Below are positions 14,180-25,248 of a DNA stretch of 64,000 nucleotides, piece after piece. The stretch lies in NCBI RefSeq assembly GCF_000876015.1, contig NZ_BBQM01000011.1, positions 276,888 to 340,887 of the forward strand. Reading direction: 5' to 3'. The position numbers were made by a program, and so were the translations under genes. This DNA comes from Cupriavidus basilensis. GTDB lineage: Bacteria; Pseudomonadota; Gammaproteobacteria; Burkholderiales; Burkholderiaceae. The notes under the pieces were generated by a model, which worked only from the letters and a program-made list of their open reading frames with translations, had not been told where the DNA came from and searched no databases. Within the stretch, counting starts at the first letter, position 1. Each line of letters begins with the position of its first letter.

Positions 14180-15589
14180 ATGGCCAAGACGCTTTACGAC
14201 AAACTCTGGGATGACCACACCGTGCACGTCGAGGACGACGGCACGACGATGCTGTACATCGACCGCCACCTGCTGCACGAAGTCACCAGCCCGCAGGCGT
14301 TCGAAGGCCTGAAGCTCGCGCAGCGTCCGGTCTGGCGCATCAGCGCCAACCTGGCGGTGTCGGACCACAACGTGCCGACCACCGACCGCAGCCAGGGCAT
14401 CGCCGATCCGGTCTCGAAGCTGCAGGTGGACACGCTGGACACCAACTGCGACGCCTATGGCATCACCCAGTTCAAGATGAACGACCTGCGCCAGGGCATC
14501 GTGCACGTGATCGGGCCGGAGCAGGGCGCCACGCTGCCGGGCATGACGGTGGTGTGCGGCGACTCGCACACCAGCACGCACGGCGCGTTCGGCGCGCTGG
14601 CGCACGGCATTGGCACCTCCGAGGTGGAGCACGTGCTGGCCACGCAGACGCTGCTGGGCAAGAAGGCGAAGAACATGCTGGTGCGCGTGGAAGGCAAGCT
14701 GCCGCGCGGCTGCACCGCCAAGGACATCGTGCTGGCGATCATCGGCAAGATCGGCACCGCCGGCGGCACCGGCTACACCATCGAGTTCGCCGGCTCGGCC
14801 ATCCGCGAGCTGAGCATGGAAGGGCGCATGACGGTGTGCAACATGGCCATCGAGGCCGGCGCGCGCGCCGGGCTGGTGGCGGTGGACGACATCACGCTCG
14901 AGTACGTCAAGGGCCGCCCGTTCTCGCCGCAGGGCGTGGAGTGGGACCATGCCGTGGCCTACTGGCGCACGCTGCATTCCGACGCCGGCGCGCAGTTCGA
15001 TCAGGTGGTGGAGCTGCGCGCGGAAGACGTGCGCCCGCAAGTGACCTGGGGCACCTCGCCCGAGATGGTGGTCAGCATCGAAGACCGCGTGCCGGATCCC
15101 GAGAAGGAAAAGGACCCGAACAAGCGCAACGCGATGGAGCGCGCGCTGGAGTACATGGGCCTGCAGCCCAACGTGCCGGTGAGCAGCATCAAGATCGACA
15201 AGGTCTTCATCGGCTCCTGCACCAACAGCCGCATCGAGGACATGCGCGCCGCCGCGTGGGTGGTGCAGAAGCTGGGCCGCCGCGTGGCCGGCAACGTGAA
15301 GCTGGCGATGGTGGTGCCGGGCTCCGGGCTGGTCAAGGCGCAGGCCGAGCGTGAAGGGCTGGACAAGGTCTTCAAGGCCGCCGGCTTCGAGTGGCGCGAG
15401 CCGGGCTGCTCGATGTGCCTGGCCATGAATGCCGACCGCCTCGATCCGGGCGAGCGCTGCGCGTCCACCTCGAACCGCAACTTCGAAGGCCGCCAGGGCG
15501 CGGGCGGGCGTACCCACCTGGTGAGCCCGGCGATGGCCGCCGCGGCCGCCATCGAGGGCCATTTCGTCGACATCCGCCGGCTCGGCTGA
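14180..15589 (+). CDS. leuC: 3-isopropylmalate dehydratase large subunit
   Basis: Aconitase-family large subunit (469 aa) that isomerises 2-isopropylmalate to 3-isopropylmalate in leucine synthesis. [4Fe-4S] ligands are the Cys in IGSCTNSR and the CxxC in [25 protein letters not shown] and [18 protein letters not shown] are further signatures. Begins [13 protein letters not shown] as usual. The ribosome site is poor. First of leuC-ecn-leuD-leuB. Confidence 0.97.
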   Translation: MAKTLYDKLWDDHTVHVEDDGTTMLYIDRHLLHEVTSPQAFEGLKLAQRPVWRISANLAVSDHNVPTTDRSQGIADPVSKLQVDTLDTNCDAYGITQFKMNDLRQGIVHVIGPEQGATLPGMTVVCGDSHTSTHGAFGALAHGIGTSEVEHVLATQTLLGKKAKNMLVRVEGKLPRGCTAKDIVLAIIGKIGTAGGTGYTIEFAGSAIRELSMEGRMTVCNMAIEAGARAGLVAVDDITLEYVKGRPFSPQGVEWDHAVAYWRTLHSDAGAQFDQVVELRAEDVRPQVTWGTSPEMVVSIEDRVPDPEKEKDPNKRNAMERALEYMGLQPNVPVSSIKIDKVFIGSCTNSRIEDMRAAAWVVQKLGRRVAGNVKLAMVVPGSGLVKAQAEREGLDKVFKAAGFEWREPGCSMCLAMNADRLDPGERCASTSNRNFEGRQGAGGRTHLVSPAMAAAAAIEGHFVDIRRLG

Positions 15590-15637
15590 GGCGGACCGCG
15601 CTTCGTTATCCCACACACCGACACACGCCGTTTCATC

Positions 15638-15766
15638 ATGAAATACGCCCTGACCGCCCTCGCATGCCTGTGCATGCTGCAACTTGCCGGCTGCAACACC
15701 GTGGCCGGCATCGGCAAGGACACCAAGGCAGCGGGCCACGCGCTCGAAAGCGCGGCCAGCAAGTAA
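15638..15766 (+). CDS. Entericidin A/B-like small lipoprotein
   Basis: A 42-aa ORF between leuC and leuD. It has a short hydrophobic signal with lipobox LAGC (Cys19), followed by [20 protein letters not shown], the pattern of entericidin EcnA/EcnB lipoproteins (G-x-G-x-D at the start of the mature part and an amphipathic helix). It would be lipid-anchored in the cell envelope. Spacing is tight (48 bases after leuC, 11 before leuD), so it is almost certainly co-transcribed with leucine genes, although no metabolic link is known to me. Confidence 0.85.
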   Translation: MKYALTALACLCMLQLAGCNTVAGIGKDTKAAGHALESAASK

Positions 15767-15777
15767 GGAACCAGATC

Positions 15778-16428
15778 ATGGACAAGTTCACTGTACACAG
15801 CGGGCTCACGGTGCCCCTGGACCGCGAGAACGTCGACACCGACGCCATCATCCCCAAGCAATTCCTCAAGTCGATCAAGCGCACCGGCTTCGGCCCCAAC
15901 CTGTTCGACGAATGGCGCTACAAGGACGTGGGCCAGCCCGGCCAGGACAACAGCCTCCGTCCGCTCAACCCGGACTTCGTGCTGAACCAGCCGCGCTACC
16001 AGGGCGGCTCGATCCTGCTGGCGCGCCGCAACTTCGGCTGCGGCAGCTCGCGCGAGCACGCGCCGTGGGCGCTCACGCAATACGGCTTCCGCGCCGTGAT
16101 CGCGCCGAGCTTCGCCGACATCTTCTTCAACAACTGCTACAAGAACGGCCTGCTGCCGGTGGCGCTGACCGAATTGCAGGTCGACCACCTGTTCAACGAG
16201 ACCAATGCGTTCAACGGCTACAAGCTGACCATCGACCTGGACAAGCAGGTGGTGCTCACGCCGGGCGGCGACGCCTATGCGTTCGACATCGCGCCGTTCC
16301 GCAAGTACTGCATGCTCAACGGTTTCGACGACATCGGCCTGACCCTGCGCCATGCCGACAAGATCAAGGCATACGAGGCCGAGCGCGTGACCCGGATGCC
16401 GTGGCTGAACAACCGCGTGGTCGGCTGA
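15778..16428 (+). CDS. leuD: 3-isopropylmalate dehydratase small subunit
   Basis: Small subunit (216 aa) carrying the swivelling domain of the leucine-pathway isomerase. [16 protein letters not shown] and [17 protein letters not shown] are the diagnostic substrate-site motifs. AAGGAA precedes the ATG at 15778, which starts MDKFTVHSG; the open frame upstream belongs to neighbouring sequence. Confidence 0.97.
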   Translation: MDKFTVHSGLTVPLDRENVDTDAIIPKQFLKSIKRTGFGPNLFDEWRYKDVGQPGQDNSLRPLNPDFVLNQPRYQGGSILLARRNFGCGSSREHAPWALTQYGFRAVIAPSFADIFFNNCYKNGLLPVALTELQVDHLFNETNAFNGYKLTIDLDKQVVLTPGGDAYAFDIAPFRKYCMLNGFDDIGLTLRHADKIKAYEAERVTRMPWLNNRVVG

Positions 16429-16459
16429 GCCGGCGCAGACACAACAAGGAAGACACAGC

Positions 16460-17527
16460 ATGAAAATCGCAGTCCTGCCGGGTGACGGCATCGGTCCCGA
16501 GATCGTGGCGGAAGCCGTCAAGGTCCTGAACGCGCTCGGCGAGAAGTTCGAGCTGGAAAGCGCGCCCGTGGGCGGCGCCGGCTACGAGGCCAGCGGCCAT
16601 CCGCTGCCCGACGCCACGCTCAAGCTGGCCAAGGAAGCCGACGCCATCCTGTTCGGCGCCGTGGGCGACTGGAAGTACGACAAGCTGGAGCGCGCGCTGC
16701 GCCCCGAGCAGGCCATCCTGGGCCTGCGCAAGCACCTGCAGCTGTTCGCCAACTTCCGCCCGGCGATCTGCTATCCCGAGCTGACCGGCGCCTCGAGCCT
16801 GAAGCCCGAGCTGGTGGCCGGCCTCGACATCCTGATCGTGCGCGAGCTCAACGGCGACATCTACTTCGGCCAGCCGCGCGGCATGCGCGAGGCGCCGGAC
16901 GGCCCGTTCCAGGGCGCGCGCGAAGGCTTCGACACCATGCGCTACAGCGAGCCGGAAATCCGCCGCATCGCGCACGTGGCGTTCCAGGCCGCGGCCAAGC
17001 GCGGCAAGAAGCTGTGCAGCGTGGACAAGGCCAACGTGCTCGAGACCTTCCAGTTCTGGAAGGACATCGTCACCGACGTGCACAAGGAATACCCGGAAGT
17101 CGAGCTGTCGCACATGTACGTCGACAACGCGGCCATGCAACTGGTCAAGGCGCCCAAGAGCTTCGACGTGATCGTCACCGGCAACATGTTCGGCGACATC
17201 CTGTCGGACGAGGCCGCCATGCTGACCGGCTCGATCGGCATGCTGCCGTCGGCTTCGCTGGACGCCAGCAACAAGGGCCTGTACGAGCCGTCGCACGGCT
17301 CGGCGCCGGACATCGCCGGCAAGGGCGTGGCCAATCCGCTGGCCACCATCCTGTCGGCGGCGATGATGCTGCGCTACTCGCTGGGCCGCGCCGAACAGGC
17401 CGACCGCATCGAGAACGCGGTCAAGAAGGTGCTGGCGCAGGGCTACCGCACCGGCGACATCCTGACGCCGGGCTGCAAGCAGGTCGGCACGCGCGAGATG
17501 GGCGAGGCGGTGCTGGCGGCGCTGTAA
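16460..17527 (+). CDS. leuB: 3-isopropylmalate dehydrogenase
   Basis: Beta-decarboxylating dehydrogenase (355 aa) converting 3-isopropylmalate to 2-oxoisocaproate with [19 protein letters not shown] opens the protein. The family block [10 protein letters not shown]...[25 protein letters not shown] holds the Mg-binding aspartates, and [18 protein letters not shown] the NAD contact. AAGGAA ribosome site. Last of the leu group; a strong palindrome follows. Confidence 0.97.
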   Translation: MKIAVLPGDGIGPEIVAEAVKVLNALGEKFELESAPVGGAGYEASGHPLPDATLKLAKEADAILFGAVGDWKYDKLERALRPEQAILGLRKHLQLFANFRPAICYPELTGASSLKPELVAGLDILIVRELNGDIYFGQPRGMREAPDGPFQGAREGFDTMRYSEPEIRRIAHVAFQAAAKRGKKLCSVDKANVLETFQFWKDIVTDVHKEYPEVELSHMYVDNAAMQLVKAPKSFDVIVTGNMFGDILSDEAAMLTGSIGMLPSASLDASNKGLYEPSHGSAPDIAGKGVANPLATILSAAMMLRYSLGRAEQADRIENAVKKVLAQGYRTGDILTPGCKQVGTREMGEAVLAAL

Positions 17528-17567
17528 GCGCCAACGGCGCGGCGGCGCCGCCGCACGCCGGCAAGTC

Positions 17568-17595
17568 GGAAAGGCGCCCCGCGGGGCGCCTTTCC
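17568..17595 (+). terminator. Terminator-like perfect palindrome after leuB
   Basis: A 28-base perfect palindrome with arms GGAAAGGCGCCCC and GGGGCGCCTTTCC, 40 bases after the leuB stop. The following sequence (CTGCGTTTTCCCCCGC) has only a short T-run, so termination may be partial. Confidence 0.6.
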
Positions 17596-17676
17596 CTGCG
17601 TTTTCCCCCGCTTTTCTTTAATTTGTCCCCGATTTCGCGCGTGCGGCGCTGCCACAAAATCGTGTAGACTTTGCGG

Positions 17677-17814
17677 ATGGTCCGAATCTTCCAGTCCCCC
17701 TCGACTGCCAGCCTCCTCCTGACTGCCACCAGCAGCCCGGCCGGCCTGGGTTCGCACGGCCACCCGCTTACCGCAACGACGATTAAAACCATTACCACCA
17801 AAGCGATCGGCTAG
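17677..17814 (+). CDS. Putative Thr/Ile/Lys-rich leader peptide upstream of asd
   Basis: A 45-aa ORF in the leuB-asd gap. Its C-terminal third reads TATTIKTITTKAIG: codons 32-42 (17770-17802) include six Thr, two Ile and two Lys. The AT-ending codons ATT and AAA used there are unusual for this GC-rich DNA, where most codons end in G or C. Thr, Ile and Lys are end products of the aspartate pathway in which asd acts, and the pattern resembles the enteric thrL leader. It ends 91 bases before the asd ATG and is followed by a strong stem-loop. There is no clear ribosome site before the ATG at 17677, so translation may start elsewhere in the frame. I infer attenuation; nothing here proves translation. 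Confidence 0.6.
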   Translation: MVRIFQSPSTASLLLTATSSPAGLGSHGHPLTATTIKTITTKAIG

Positions 17815-17835
17815 ATCGTTCGTCGTGCCTGCTCG

Positions 17836-17879
17836 TCTTCCCCGCGCAGTCACGCCGGGCGAGGAAAGCGCGGGGAAGA
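17836..17879 (+). promoter_or_regulatory. Stem-loop between leader peptide and asd (candidate attenuator)
   Basis: TCTTCCCCGCGC (17836-17847) pairs perfectly over 12 bp with GCGCGGGGAAGA (17868-17879), loop 20 bases. It lies 21 bases after the leader stop and 16 bases before the asd ribosome site (GAGGT at 17896-17900). A competing pairing exists upstream: ACGACGA (17776-17782, over the two ACG Thr codons) with TCGTCGT (17820-17826). There is no T-run after the stem, so if it attenuates it may need Rho or act on translation. Confidence 0.55.
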
Positions 17880-17905
17880 AGTTCAAATCACATCCGAGGT
17901 AAGTC

Positions 17906-19042
17906 ATGATTGTAGGTCTCGTCGGTTGGCGAGGAATGGTCGGCAGCGTCCTGATGCAACGCATGCAGGAAGAGCGCGATTTCGACCATATCGAGCCCGT
18001 TTTCTTCAGCACGTCCAACGCGGGCGGCAAGGCGCCGGCCCTGGCGAAGAACGAAACCACGCTGAAAGATGCCAACGACATCGAAGCGCTGAAGAAGTGC
18101 GACGTCGTGCTCACGGCGCAGGGCGGCGACTACACCACCGAGGTCTTCCCCAAGCTGCGCGCGGCGGGCTGGAAGGGCTACTGGATCGACGCGGCGTCCT
18201 CGCTGCGCATGAAGGACGATGCCATCATCGTGCTCGACCCGGTCAACCTCGGCGTGATCAAGGATGCGCTGTCCAAGGGCGTGAAGAATTTCATCGGCGG
18301 CAACTGCACGGTGAGCTGCATGATGATGGGCCTGGGCGGCCTGTTCCAGCACGACCTGATCGACTGGATGACCTCCATGACGTACCAGGCCGCGTCGGGC
18401 GGCGGCGCGCAGCACATGCGCGAGCTGCTGACCCAGTTCGGCACGCTCAACGCCTCGGTCAAGCCGCTGCTGGATGACCCGGCTTCGGCGATCCTCGAGA
18501 TCGACCGCACCATCCTGGCGACCCAGCATGGCCTGTCGGCCGGCGAAACGAAGCAGTTCGGCGTGCCGCTGGCCGGCAACCTGATTCCGTGGATCGACAA
18601 GGACCTCGGCAACGGCGTGTCGCGCGAAGAGTGGAAGGGCGGCGCCGAAACCAACAAGATCCTGGGCCGCGGCGAAGGCTTCGTGGGCGCCACCGGCGCC
18701 GCGCCGATCGCCGTGGACGGCCTGTGCGTGCGCATCGGCGCGATGCGCTGCCATTCGCAGGCGCTGACCATCAAGCTGCGCCGCGACGTGCCGCTCGACG
18801 AGATCGAAGGCATGCTGGCGGCCAACAACCAGTGGGCCAAGGTGGTGCCGAACACGCGCGAGGCCAGCATGACCGACCTCACGCCGGCGGCCGTCACCGG
18901 CACGCTGACGATTCCCGTCGGCCGCCTGCGCAAGATGCAGATGGGCGGCGAGTACCTGTCGGCCTTCACCGTGGGCGACCAGCTGCTGTGGGGCGCGGCC
19001 GAGCCGCTGCGCCGCATGCTGCGCATCCTGATCGAGGCCTGA
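17906..19042 (+). CDS. asd: Aspartate-semialdehyde dehydrogenase
   Basis: NADP-dependent enzyme (378 aa) reducing aspartyl phosphate to aspartate semialdehyde, the branch point to lysine/diaminopimelate, threonine, isoleucine and methionine. The E. coli-type start [18 protein letters not shown] carries the dinucleotide motif. The nucleophile is Cys134 in [10 protein letters not shown]. Length fits the Gram-negative class of about 370 aa. GAGGT ribosome site six bases before the ATG. Likely regulated by the leader upstream. Confidence 0.97.
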   Translation: MIVGLVGWRGMVGSVLMQRMQEERDFDHIEPVFFSTSNAGGKAPALAKNETTLKDANDIEALKKCDVVLTAQGGDYTTEVFPKLRAAGWKGYWIDAASSLRMKDDAIIVLDPVNLGVIKDALSKGVKNFIGGNCTVSCMMMGLGGLFQHDLIDWMTSMTYQAASGGGAQHMRELLTQFGTLNASVKPLLDDPASAILEIDRTILATQHGLSAGETKQFGVPLAGNLIPWIDKDLGNGVSREEWKGGAETNKILGRGEGFVGATGAAPIAVDGLCVRIGAMRCHSQALTIKLRRDVPLDEIEGMLAANNQWAKVVPNTREASMTDLTPAAVTGTLTIPVGRLRKMQMGGEYLSAFTVGDQLLWGAAEPLRRMLRILIEA

Positions 19043-19078
19043 TCGAAGGCGCCCGCCGGGGCGGGCCGGCAGCCGAGT

Positions 19079-19096
19079 CCCCGGAACGGGGTTTTT
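19079..19096 (+). terminator. Terminator after asd
   Basis: CCCCG (19079-19083), loop GAA, CGGGG (19087-19091), then TTTTT. Short stem but with a clean T-tract, 37 bases after the asd stop. Confidence 0.65.
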
Positions 19097-19160
19097 CGCG
19101 GCAGCCGCGCCACTGCGCGGTTTCGTTGCTGCCAGGCAACAAAAAACTGCCGCTTTGATG

Positions 19161-19188
19161 ACAACGCCGCGCCTGTGCGCGGCGTTGT
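19161..19188. repeat. Perfect 12-bp inverted repeat in the asd-fimV gap
   Basis: ACAACGCCGCGC and GCGCGGCGTTGT separated by the tetraloop CTGT. No T-run follows on either strand, so it is not an ordinary terminator. It lies about 195 bases upstream of fimV. The rest of 19043-19382 holds the asd terminator and an AT-richer stretch near 19330-19370 that probably contains the fimV promoter. Confidence 0.6.
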
Positions 19189-19382
19189 CGCGGGCGGCTG
19201 CCTATTTCTTCCAGCGTTGGGTCACAATACAGCCGGCATATGCCAGGCTGCGGAGGCGGTTGTCCGCGCGCCTGCAAGCACGCCTGCAAGTGTTGGCGCG
19301 GGGCTCAGTCGGGACGCTAACTTGCTGCGCTAAACCATTGATGTTAAGTTAATTTCACTACTAGAACACAACGGAGCACAAG

Positions 19383-22259
19383 GTGAGTGTGAGCCAACAT
19401 CGCCGGAAAGATGCGCCTATCGCCCGCCAGCGCTGGTCAACGCTGGCCTTCACGGCACTCGGCTTGCTGCTCGCGCAGCCGGCCGCGTATGCCGCGGGGT
19501 TCGGGCAATTACGGGTACAGTCGAATCTGGGTCAGCCGCTACAGGCGGAAATCGATATCAGCGGTGTCAGCGCGGAGGAAGCGGACGGCCTTGCGGTCAA
19601 GCTCGCTTCGCCTGATGCCTATGCCAAGGCCGGCCTGACGTACCTGCCGGCGGTCAGCAGTCTGCGCCTGCAGGTCGAGCGCCGTCCCAACGGCAGCTAC
19701 GTGGCGCGGGTGCGTTCCAACCAGCCGATCAGCGAGCCCTTCGTCGATATCCTCGTCGACATGACATGGCCGAGCGGCCGGGTGTCGCGCGCGTATACGT
19801 TCCTGCTCGATCCGGCCGGGGCCAAGCCGAGCAACCAGACCTTCTCGCCCACCACGGTGGTGCAGGCCGGCACGCCCGACGAGTCGGGCGCCACCGCGCC
19901 GGCGCCCAGCGCGGCGCCCGCGCCCGCTCCGGTGGCGGCCGCGCCCGCCGCCGCGCCCGCCACACCGGCCGCGCCGGCCGCGCGTACGCCGGCCAGGACG
20001 CCGGCACCGCCGCCGCGCCGCGCGGCGCCGCAGGTGGCCGAGGGCGCCGCGGCTGCCGCCGGTTCGTACACCGTGCAGCGTGGCGACAATCTTTCCTCGA
20101 TCGCCGGCGAGGCGCTGCAGGGCCAGGATTCGGTCTCGCTCGACCAGATGCTGGTCGCGCTCTACCGCAACAATCCCAATGCGTTCGTCGGCGGCAACAT
20201 GAACCGCCTCAAGGCGGGCGTGGTGCTGAAGGTGCCGAGCCAGCAGGAAGCGCAGGCGGTCGCGCCGCGCGCGGCGCGCCGCGAAGTGGTGGCGCGCACG
20301 CAGGGGTTCGAGGCCTATCGCGGCCGGCTCGCCACCGCGGCCGCCGCGCGCTCGGTGGAAGCCGAGAGCGGGCGCTCGCAGTCGGGCAACGTCACCGCGC
20401 GCGTGCAGGAGCAGGCCGCGCCGGCCGCCGGCCCGCGCGACGAGCTCAAGCTCAGCAAGCCCGAGCGCGGCGCCCAGGCGGCCGCCGCGACGGCGGAAGC
20501 CAATATCGCCAAGGAGCGCCAGCTCAAGGAAGCCGAGGCACGCCTCGCGCAGCTCGAGAAGAACGTCACCGACATGCAGCGGCTGGTCGAGCTGAAGAAC
20601 GCCGAGATCGCCAAGCTGGGCCAGGCCCAGGCTGCCAAGGGCACGGCCAAGGAAGCGCCGGCGCCCGCGCCGGCCGTGGTGCCGGCGGACGCGGCCAAGG
20701 CGGACACTGCCAAGGCAGATGCGGCCAAGGCGGATGCCGCGCCCGCGCCGGCCGCTCCGGCGGTCAATGCCAGCGCGGCCGCCGCCACGGCTGCGGCCAC
20801 CGCCGCCACGGCGGTTGCCACGGCGGCTTCGGCGCCCGCCGCGCCCGCCCCGGCCGCCGCCGCGAGCGGCGCCGGCGCGCAGGCCACCGCGGCTGCCGCG
20901 GCCAAGCCGGCCGCCGCCTCGGCGCCGGCGGCCAAGCGCCCGCCGCCGGTGGTGCAGCCCCAGCCCGTGGCGCAGCCGTCCTTCCTCGAGGACCTGCTGG
21001 CCAACCCGATGCTGCTGCCGGGCGGTGGCCTGCTGATCGCGCTGCTGGGCGGCTATGCCATCTACCGCCGCCGCCAGCAGCAGAAGGCCAGCGAGAGCGC
21101 CGCCTTCCAGGACAGCATCCTGTCGCAGGAAAGCACCGTCATGGCCGGCGCCCACTCGCTGTTCGGCACGGCGGGCGGGCAGAGCGTCGACACCTCGCAG
21201 CACAGCGTGTTCGGCGCGGATTTCCGCATCGGCAACAACGCCGCGGAAGCCAACGAAGTCGATCCGATCGCCGAGGCCGACGTCTATATCGCCTACGGGC
21301 GCGATGTGCAGGCCGAGGAGATCCTGCGCGAAGCCCTGGAGCAGGACCCTGAGCGCCAGGCGATCCGCCTCAAGCTCATGGAGATTTACAACAATCGTCA
21401 GGATGTGGAAGGTTTTCGCGTGATTGCAGAAGAAATGTTCGCCCAGACGGGCGGGCAGGGGGCGGAGTGGGCACAGGCGGCCGAGATGGGGCGCCGCCTG
21501 GAGCCGGACAACGCCTTGTACCTCACCGTGGCGCCGGATGTCGCGCAGAACGACACGACGACGCTGCCGGCGGACCAGTGGCGTACCCACGATCCCTCGC
21601 ACGATCTGGCCGCGCCGCCGCGCGAGACGGCGCTGGGCGACCTCGGCGACCTGGCGCTGCCGCTCGACGGCTTCCCCGCGCCCGCGGCGGGCACGCCGAT
21701 CACCGCGCCCGAATCGGCGGCGCTGGTGTTCGGCGCCGCCGAGGAGCCCTCGGCGCTGGCCGCGCGCCTGGACGACGGCCTGGACCTGCCCGCGCATGCC
21801 CAGCCCGCCAGCCACGACGCGCCGCCGCTCGACGTGCCCACGCGTAGCCGCCCGCTGGACTTCGACATGTCGGGCATCTCGCTCGACCTGAACCCGGCGG
21901 CGCCGGCCAGCGCCAATGCGGACCATCTGTCGGCCGCGCACGACGCGCCGCCGTCCGTGCCTTCGGTGTCGCTGCCCGCGCCCACCATGCTGCGCGACGG
22001 CAAGCTGTCCGAGCCGATCGACCTGTCGCGCGTGAGCGCGGAGAGCGGGCTGGACACCGCGCGCGGCATCTCGCCGAGCACGCTGTCCGCCGATCCCGCC
22101 GATGGCGGCCGCGACATGCAGATCAAGTTCGATCTGGCGCGCGCCTACATCGAGATCGGCGACAAGGAGGGCGCGCGCGAGCTGCTGCAGGAAGTGGTCG
22201 ACCAGTCGCCGGAGCCCCTGCAGACCGAGGCCCGTTCCCTGCTGCGCGAGGTGGCCTGA
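19383..22259 (+). CDS. fimV: FimV/HubP-family peptidoglycan-binding polar protein
   Basis: A 958-aa inner-membrane protein. A signal segment ends AAYAAGFGQ (about residue 40). Then follow a periplasmic FimV N-terminal domain, an Ala/Pro-rich linker, a LysM domain (about 229-278), a coiled coil (about 370-420), a long Ala-rich linker, one membrane span (about 541-560) and a cytoplasmic part with TPR-like helices. The last 50 residues match the FimV C-terminal motif (DLARAYIEIGDKEGARELLQEVV). Relatives organise cell poles, type IV pili and secretion. Start GTG at 19383 with GGAG six bases upstream; a second in-frame GTG follows at 19389. Placement between asd and truA is usual in this group. 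Confidence 0.92.
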   Translation: MSVSQHRRKDAPIARQRWSTLAFTALGLLLAQPAAYAAGFGQLRVQSNLGQPLQAEIDISGVSAEEADGLAVKLASPDAYAKAGLTYLPAVSSLRLQVERRPNGSYVARVRSNQPISEPFVDILVDMTWPSGRVSRAYTFLLDPAGAKPSNQTFSPTTVVQAGTPDESGATAPAPSAAPAPAPVAAAPAAAPATPAAPAARTPARTPAPPPRRAAPQVAEGAAAAAGSYTVQRGDNLSSIAGEALQGQDSVSLDQMLVALYRNNPNAFVGGNMNRLKAGVVLKVPSQQEAQAVAPRAARREVVARTQGFEAYRGRLATAAAARSVEAESGRSQSGNVTARVQEQAAPAAGPRDELKLSKPERGAQAAAATAEANIAKERQLKEAEARLAQLEKNVTDMQRLVELKNAEIAKLGQAQAAKGTAKEAPAPAPAVVPADAAKADTAKADAAKADAAPAPAAPAVNASAAAATAAATAATAVATAASAPAAPAPAAAASGAGAQATAAAAAKPAAASAPAAKRPPPVVQPQPVAQPSFLEDLLANPMLLPGGGLLIALLGGYAIYRRRQQQKASESAAFQDSILSQESTVMAGAHSLFGTAGGQSVDTSQHSVFGADFRIGNNAAEANEVDPIAEADVYIAYGRDVQAEEILREALEQDPERQAIRLKLMEIYNNRQDVEGFRVIAEEMFAQTGGQGAEWAQAAEMGRRLEPDNALYLTVAPDVAQNDTTTLPADQWRTHDPSHDLAAPPRETALGDLGDLALPLDGFPAPAAGTPITAPESAALVFGAAEEPSALAARLDDGLDLPAHAQPASHDAPPLDVPTRSRPLDFDMSGISLDLNPAAPASANADHLSAAHDAPPSVPSVSLPAPTMLRDGKLSEPIDLSRVSAESGLDTARGISPSTLSADPADGGRDMQIKFDLARAYIEIGDKEGARELLQEVVDQSPEPLQTEARSLLREVA

Positions 22260-22322
22260 GCAAGCCCGGCGGGCCAGGCTGTATCATGGCGGGCTGAGCG
22301 CGGGATGCGCCGGCCCGATGCG

Positions 22323-22359
22323 AATGCGCCGGAGCCTGGCTTCCGGCGCATTTGTTTTT
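22323..22359 (+). terminator. Rho-independent terminator after fimV
   Basis: AATGCGCCGGA (22323-22333) pairs with TCCGGCGCATT (22342-22352), loop of eight, then T-rich TGTTTTT to 22359. Perfect 11-bp stem. Confidence 0.88.
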
Positions 22360-22432
22360 GGGCGGCCGGCCCGGTCCGGGCGCCTCGCATCCGCACCCGT
22401 CCGCACCCACCGCTCCGCCCGGTTTCCGCTAC

Positions 22433-23257
22433 ATGACCCGCATCGCCCTCGGCCTCCAGTACGACGGCGCCAGCTTCTCCGGCTGGCAGTCGCAACCGCA
22501 CCGCAACACCGTGCAGGACCGGCTCGAGGACGCGATCGAGCAGTTCGCCGGCACCCGCCTGCTCACCACCGTGGCCGGCCGCACCGACGCCGGCGTGCAC
22601 GCGCTGGGGCAGGTCATCCATATCGATACGGAGCTGGCGCGCGAGCCGTTCTCGTGGGTGCGCGGCATCAATGCGTTCCTGCCGCCGTCGATCGCCCTGC
22701 ACTGGGCGCAGCCGGTCGACGAGGGTTTCCACGCGCGTTTCCTGGCCTTCGAGCGCATGTATTACTACGCGCTCTACGTGGGGCCGCACCGCGTGCCGCT
22801 GGTGCACGGCCGGGCCGGCTACCTGATGCTGCCGCCGGGGCAGGGGCTGGACCTGGAGGCGATGCGCGCGGCCGCCGCCTGCCTGCTCGGCGAGCACGAT
22901 TTCTCGGCCTTCCGCGCCGCGGAATGCCAGGCCAAGTCGCCGGTGAAGACCATGTACGACGTCACCCTCAAGGCCGACGGCAACTGGGTCTTCGTGCGCT
23001 TTCGCGCCAGCGCCTTCCTGCACCACATGGTGCGCAACCTGATGGGCTGCCTGGTGGCGGTCGGGCGCGGGCGCTATCCGCCCGCGTGGCTGGCCGAGGT
23101 GCTGGCCGGACGCAACCGCGCCAGGGCGGCGCCCACCTTCATGCCCGACGGCCTCTACCTGGCCGCGGTGCAGTATCCTGAGCCCTACCGCCTGCCCGCC
23201 GCCGATGCGTCGGGCAGCCTGTTCCACGGAGTGTTTGCCGATGAACCCGTTGCCTGA
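22433..23257 (+). CDS. truA: tRNA pseudouridine(38-40) synthase
   Basis: Makes pseudouridine at positions 38-40 of tRNA anticodon stems; 274 aa. The catalytic Asp52 lies in [30 protein letters not shown] and [11 protein letters not shown] are further family motifs. The ATG at 22433 begins the conserved [12 protein letters not shown]. Its last 17 bases overlap the trpF start, suggesting coupled translation of truA and trpF. Confidence 0.96.
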   Translation: MTRIALGLQYDGASFSGWQSQPHRNTVQDRLEDAIEQFAGTRLLTTVAGRTDAGVHALGQVIHIDTELAREPFSWVRGINAFLPPSIALHWAQPVDEGFHARFLAFERMYYYALYVGPHRVPLVHGRAGYLMLPPGQGLDLEAMRAAAACLLGEHDFSAFRAAECQAKSPVKTMYDVTLKADGNWVFVRFRASAFLHHMVRNLMGCLVAVGRGRYPPAWLAEVLAGRNRARAAPTFMPDGLYLAAVQYPEPYRLPAADASGSLFHGVFADEPVA

Positions 23258-23939
23258 GCCGGCCCAGCCGCACCGCACCCGCGTCAAGATCTGCGGCCTG
23301 ACGCGCGAGGAAGACGTGCGCGCCGCGGTGGACGCCGGCGCCGATGCCATCGGCATGGTGTTCTACCCGGGCAGCCCGCGCTGCGTCGACGTGGCGCGCG
23401 CGGCCGCGCTGGCCGAGGCCGCCGGGCCGTTCGTCTCGGTGGTCGGGCTGTTCGTCAACGCCGACGCCGAGGAAATCGCCCACGTGGCCGAGCGGGTGCC
23501 GCTTACGCTACTCCAGTTTCATGGCGACGAGACTCCCGAGGCCTGTACCCTGGCGGCGCAGCGCTGCCGGCTGCCTTTTCTGCGCGCGGCACGCGTGCGG
23601 GCCGGCCTCGATTTGGTAGAATTCGCCAATCTGCACCACGATGCCGCTGCCTTGCTGCTCGATGCCTTCGTCGAAGGCTACGGCGGTGGCGGCCACGTCT
23701 TCGACTGGACCCTGATACCCCCCGCATGGCTTCCGCCTGTCCACAACCCGACCGTAAGCGCCGCTCCTCGGATCGTTTTGAGTGGTGGGTTGAACGCGCA
23801 AAACGTCGCTGGCGCGATTGAGCGCGTGCGGCCCTACGCTGTCGATGTAAGCAGCGGCGTGGAGGCTGCCAAGGGCGTGAAAGACCACGCCAGGATTGCC
23901 GCGTTCGTGCGCGCCGTGCGCGGCGCGGATGCCGGGTGA
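23241..23939 (+). CDS. trpF: Phosphoribosylanthranilate isomerase
   Basis: TIM-barrel enzyme of tryptophan synthesis (232 aa). The catalytic Cys and Asp region appears as [12 protein letters not shown] near the N-terminus, and the phosphate site as [14 protein letters not shown] and AVDVSSGVE at the C-terminus. I use the ATG at 23241, preceded by GGAG, rather than an upstream in-frame start inside truA. First of trpF-trpB-methylase-trpA. Confidence 0.96.
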   Translation: MNPLPEPAQPHRTRVKICGLTREEDVRAAVDAGADAIGMVFYPGSPRCVDVARAAALAEAAGPFVSVVGLFVNADAEEIAHVAERVPLTLLQFHGDETPEACTLAAQRCRLPFLRAARVRAGLDLVEFANLHHDAAALLLDAFVEGYGGGGHVFDWTLIPPAWLPPVHNPTVSAAPRIVLSGGLNAQNVAGAIERVRPYAVDVSSGVEAAKGVKDHARIAAFVRAVRGADAG

Positions 23940-24054
23940 GTCAGGGTTTCCCGCTCGCCGGCTTTCCGCCCGCCCTGCGCCCGCCAGGCGCACGACCCCA
24001 TTTCATCGGACCCGCCGCCGGTTTGGCCGGGGGTCCTGATCAAAGAGCTGACTC

Positions 24055-25247
<1,193 letters not shown>

Positions 25248-25248
<1 letters not shown>

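Noticed and set aside
22352..22432. Longer truA start reading [16 protein letters not shown]
   Set aside because: The extra residues come from the fimV terminator tail and following non-coding sequence; the family start [12 protein letters not shown] is at 22433.
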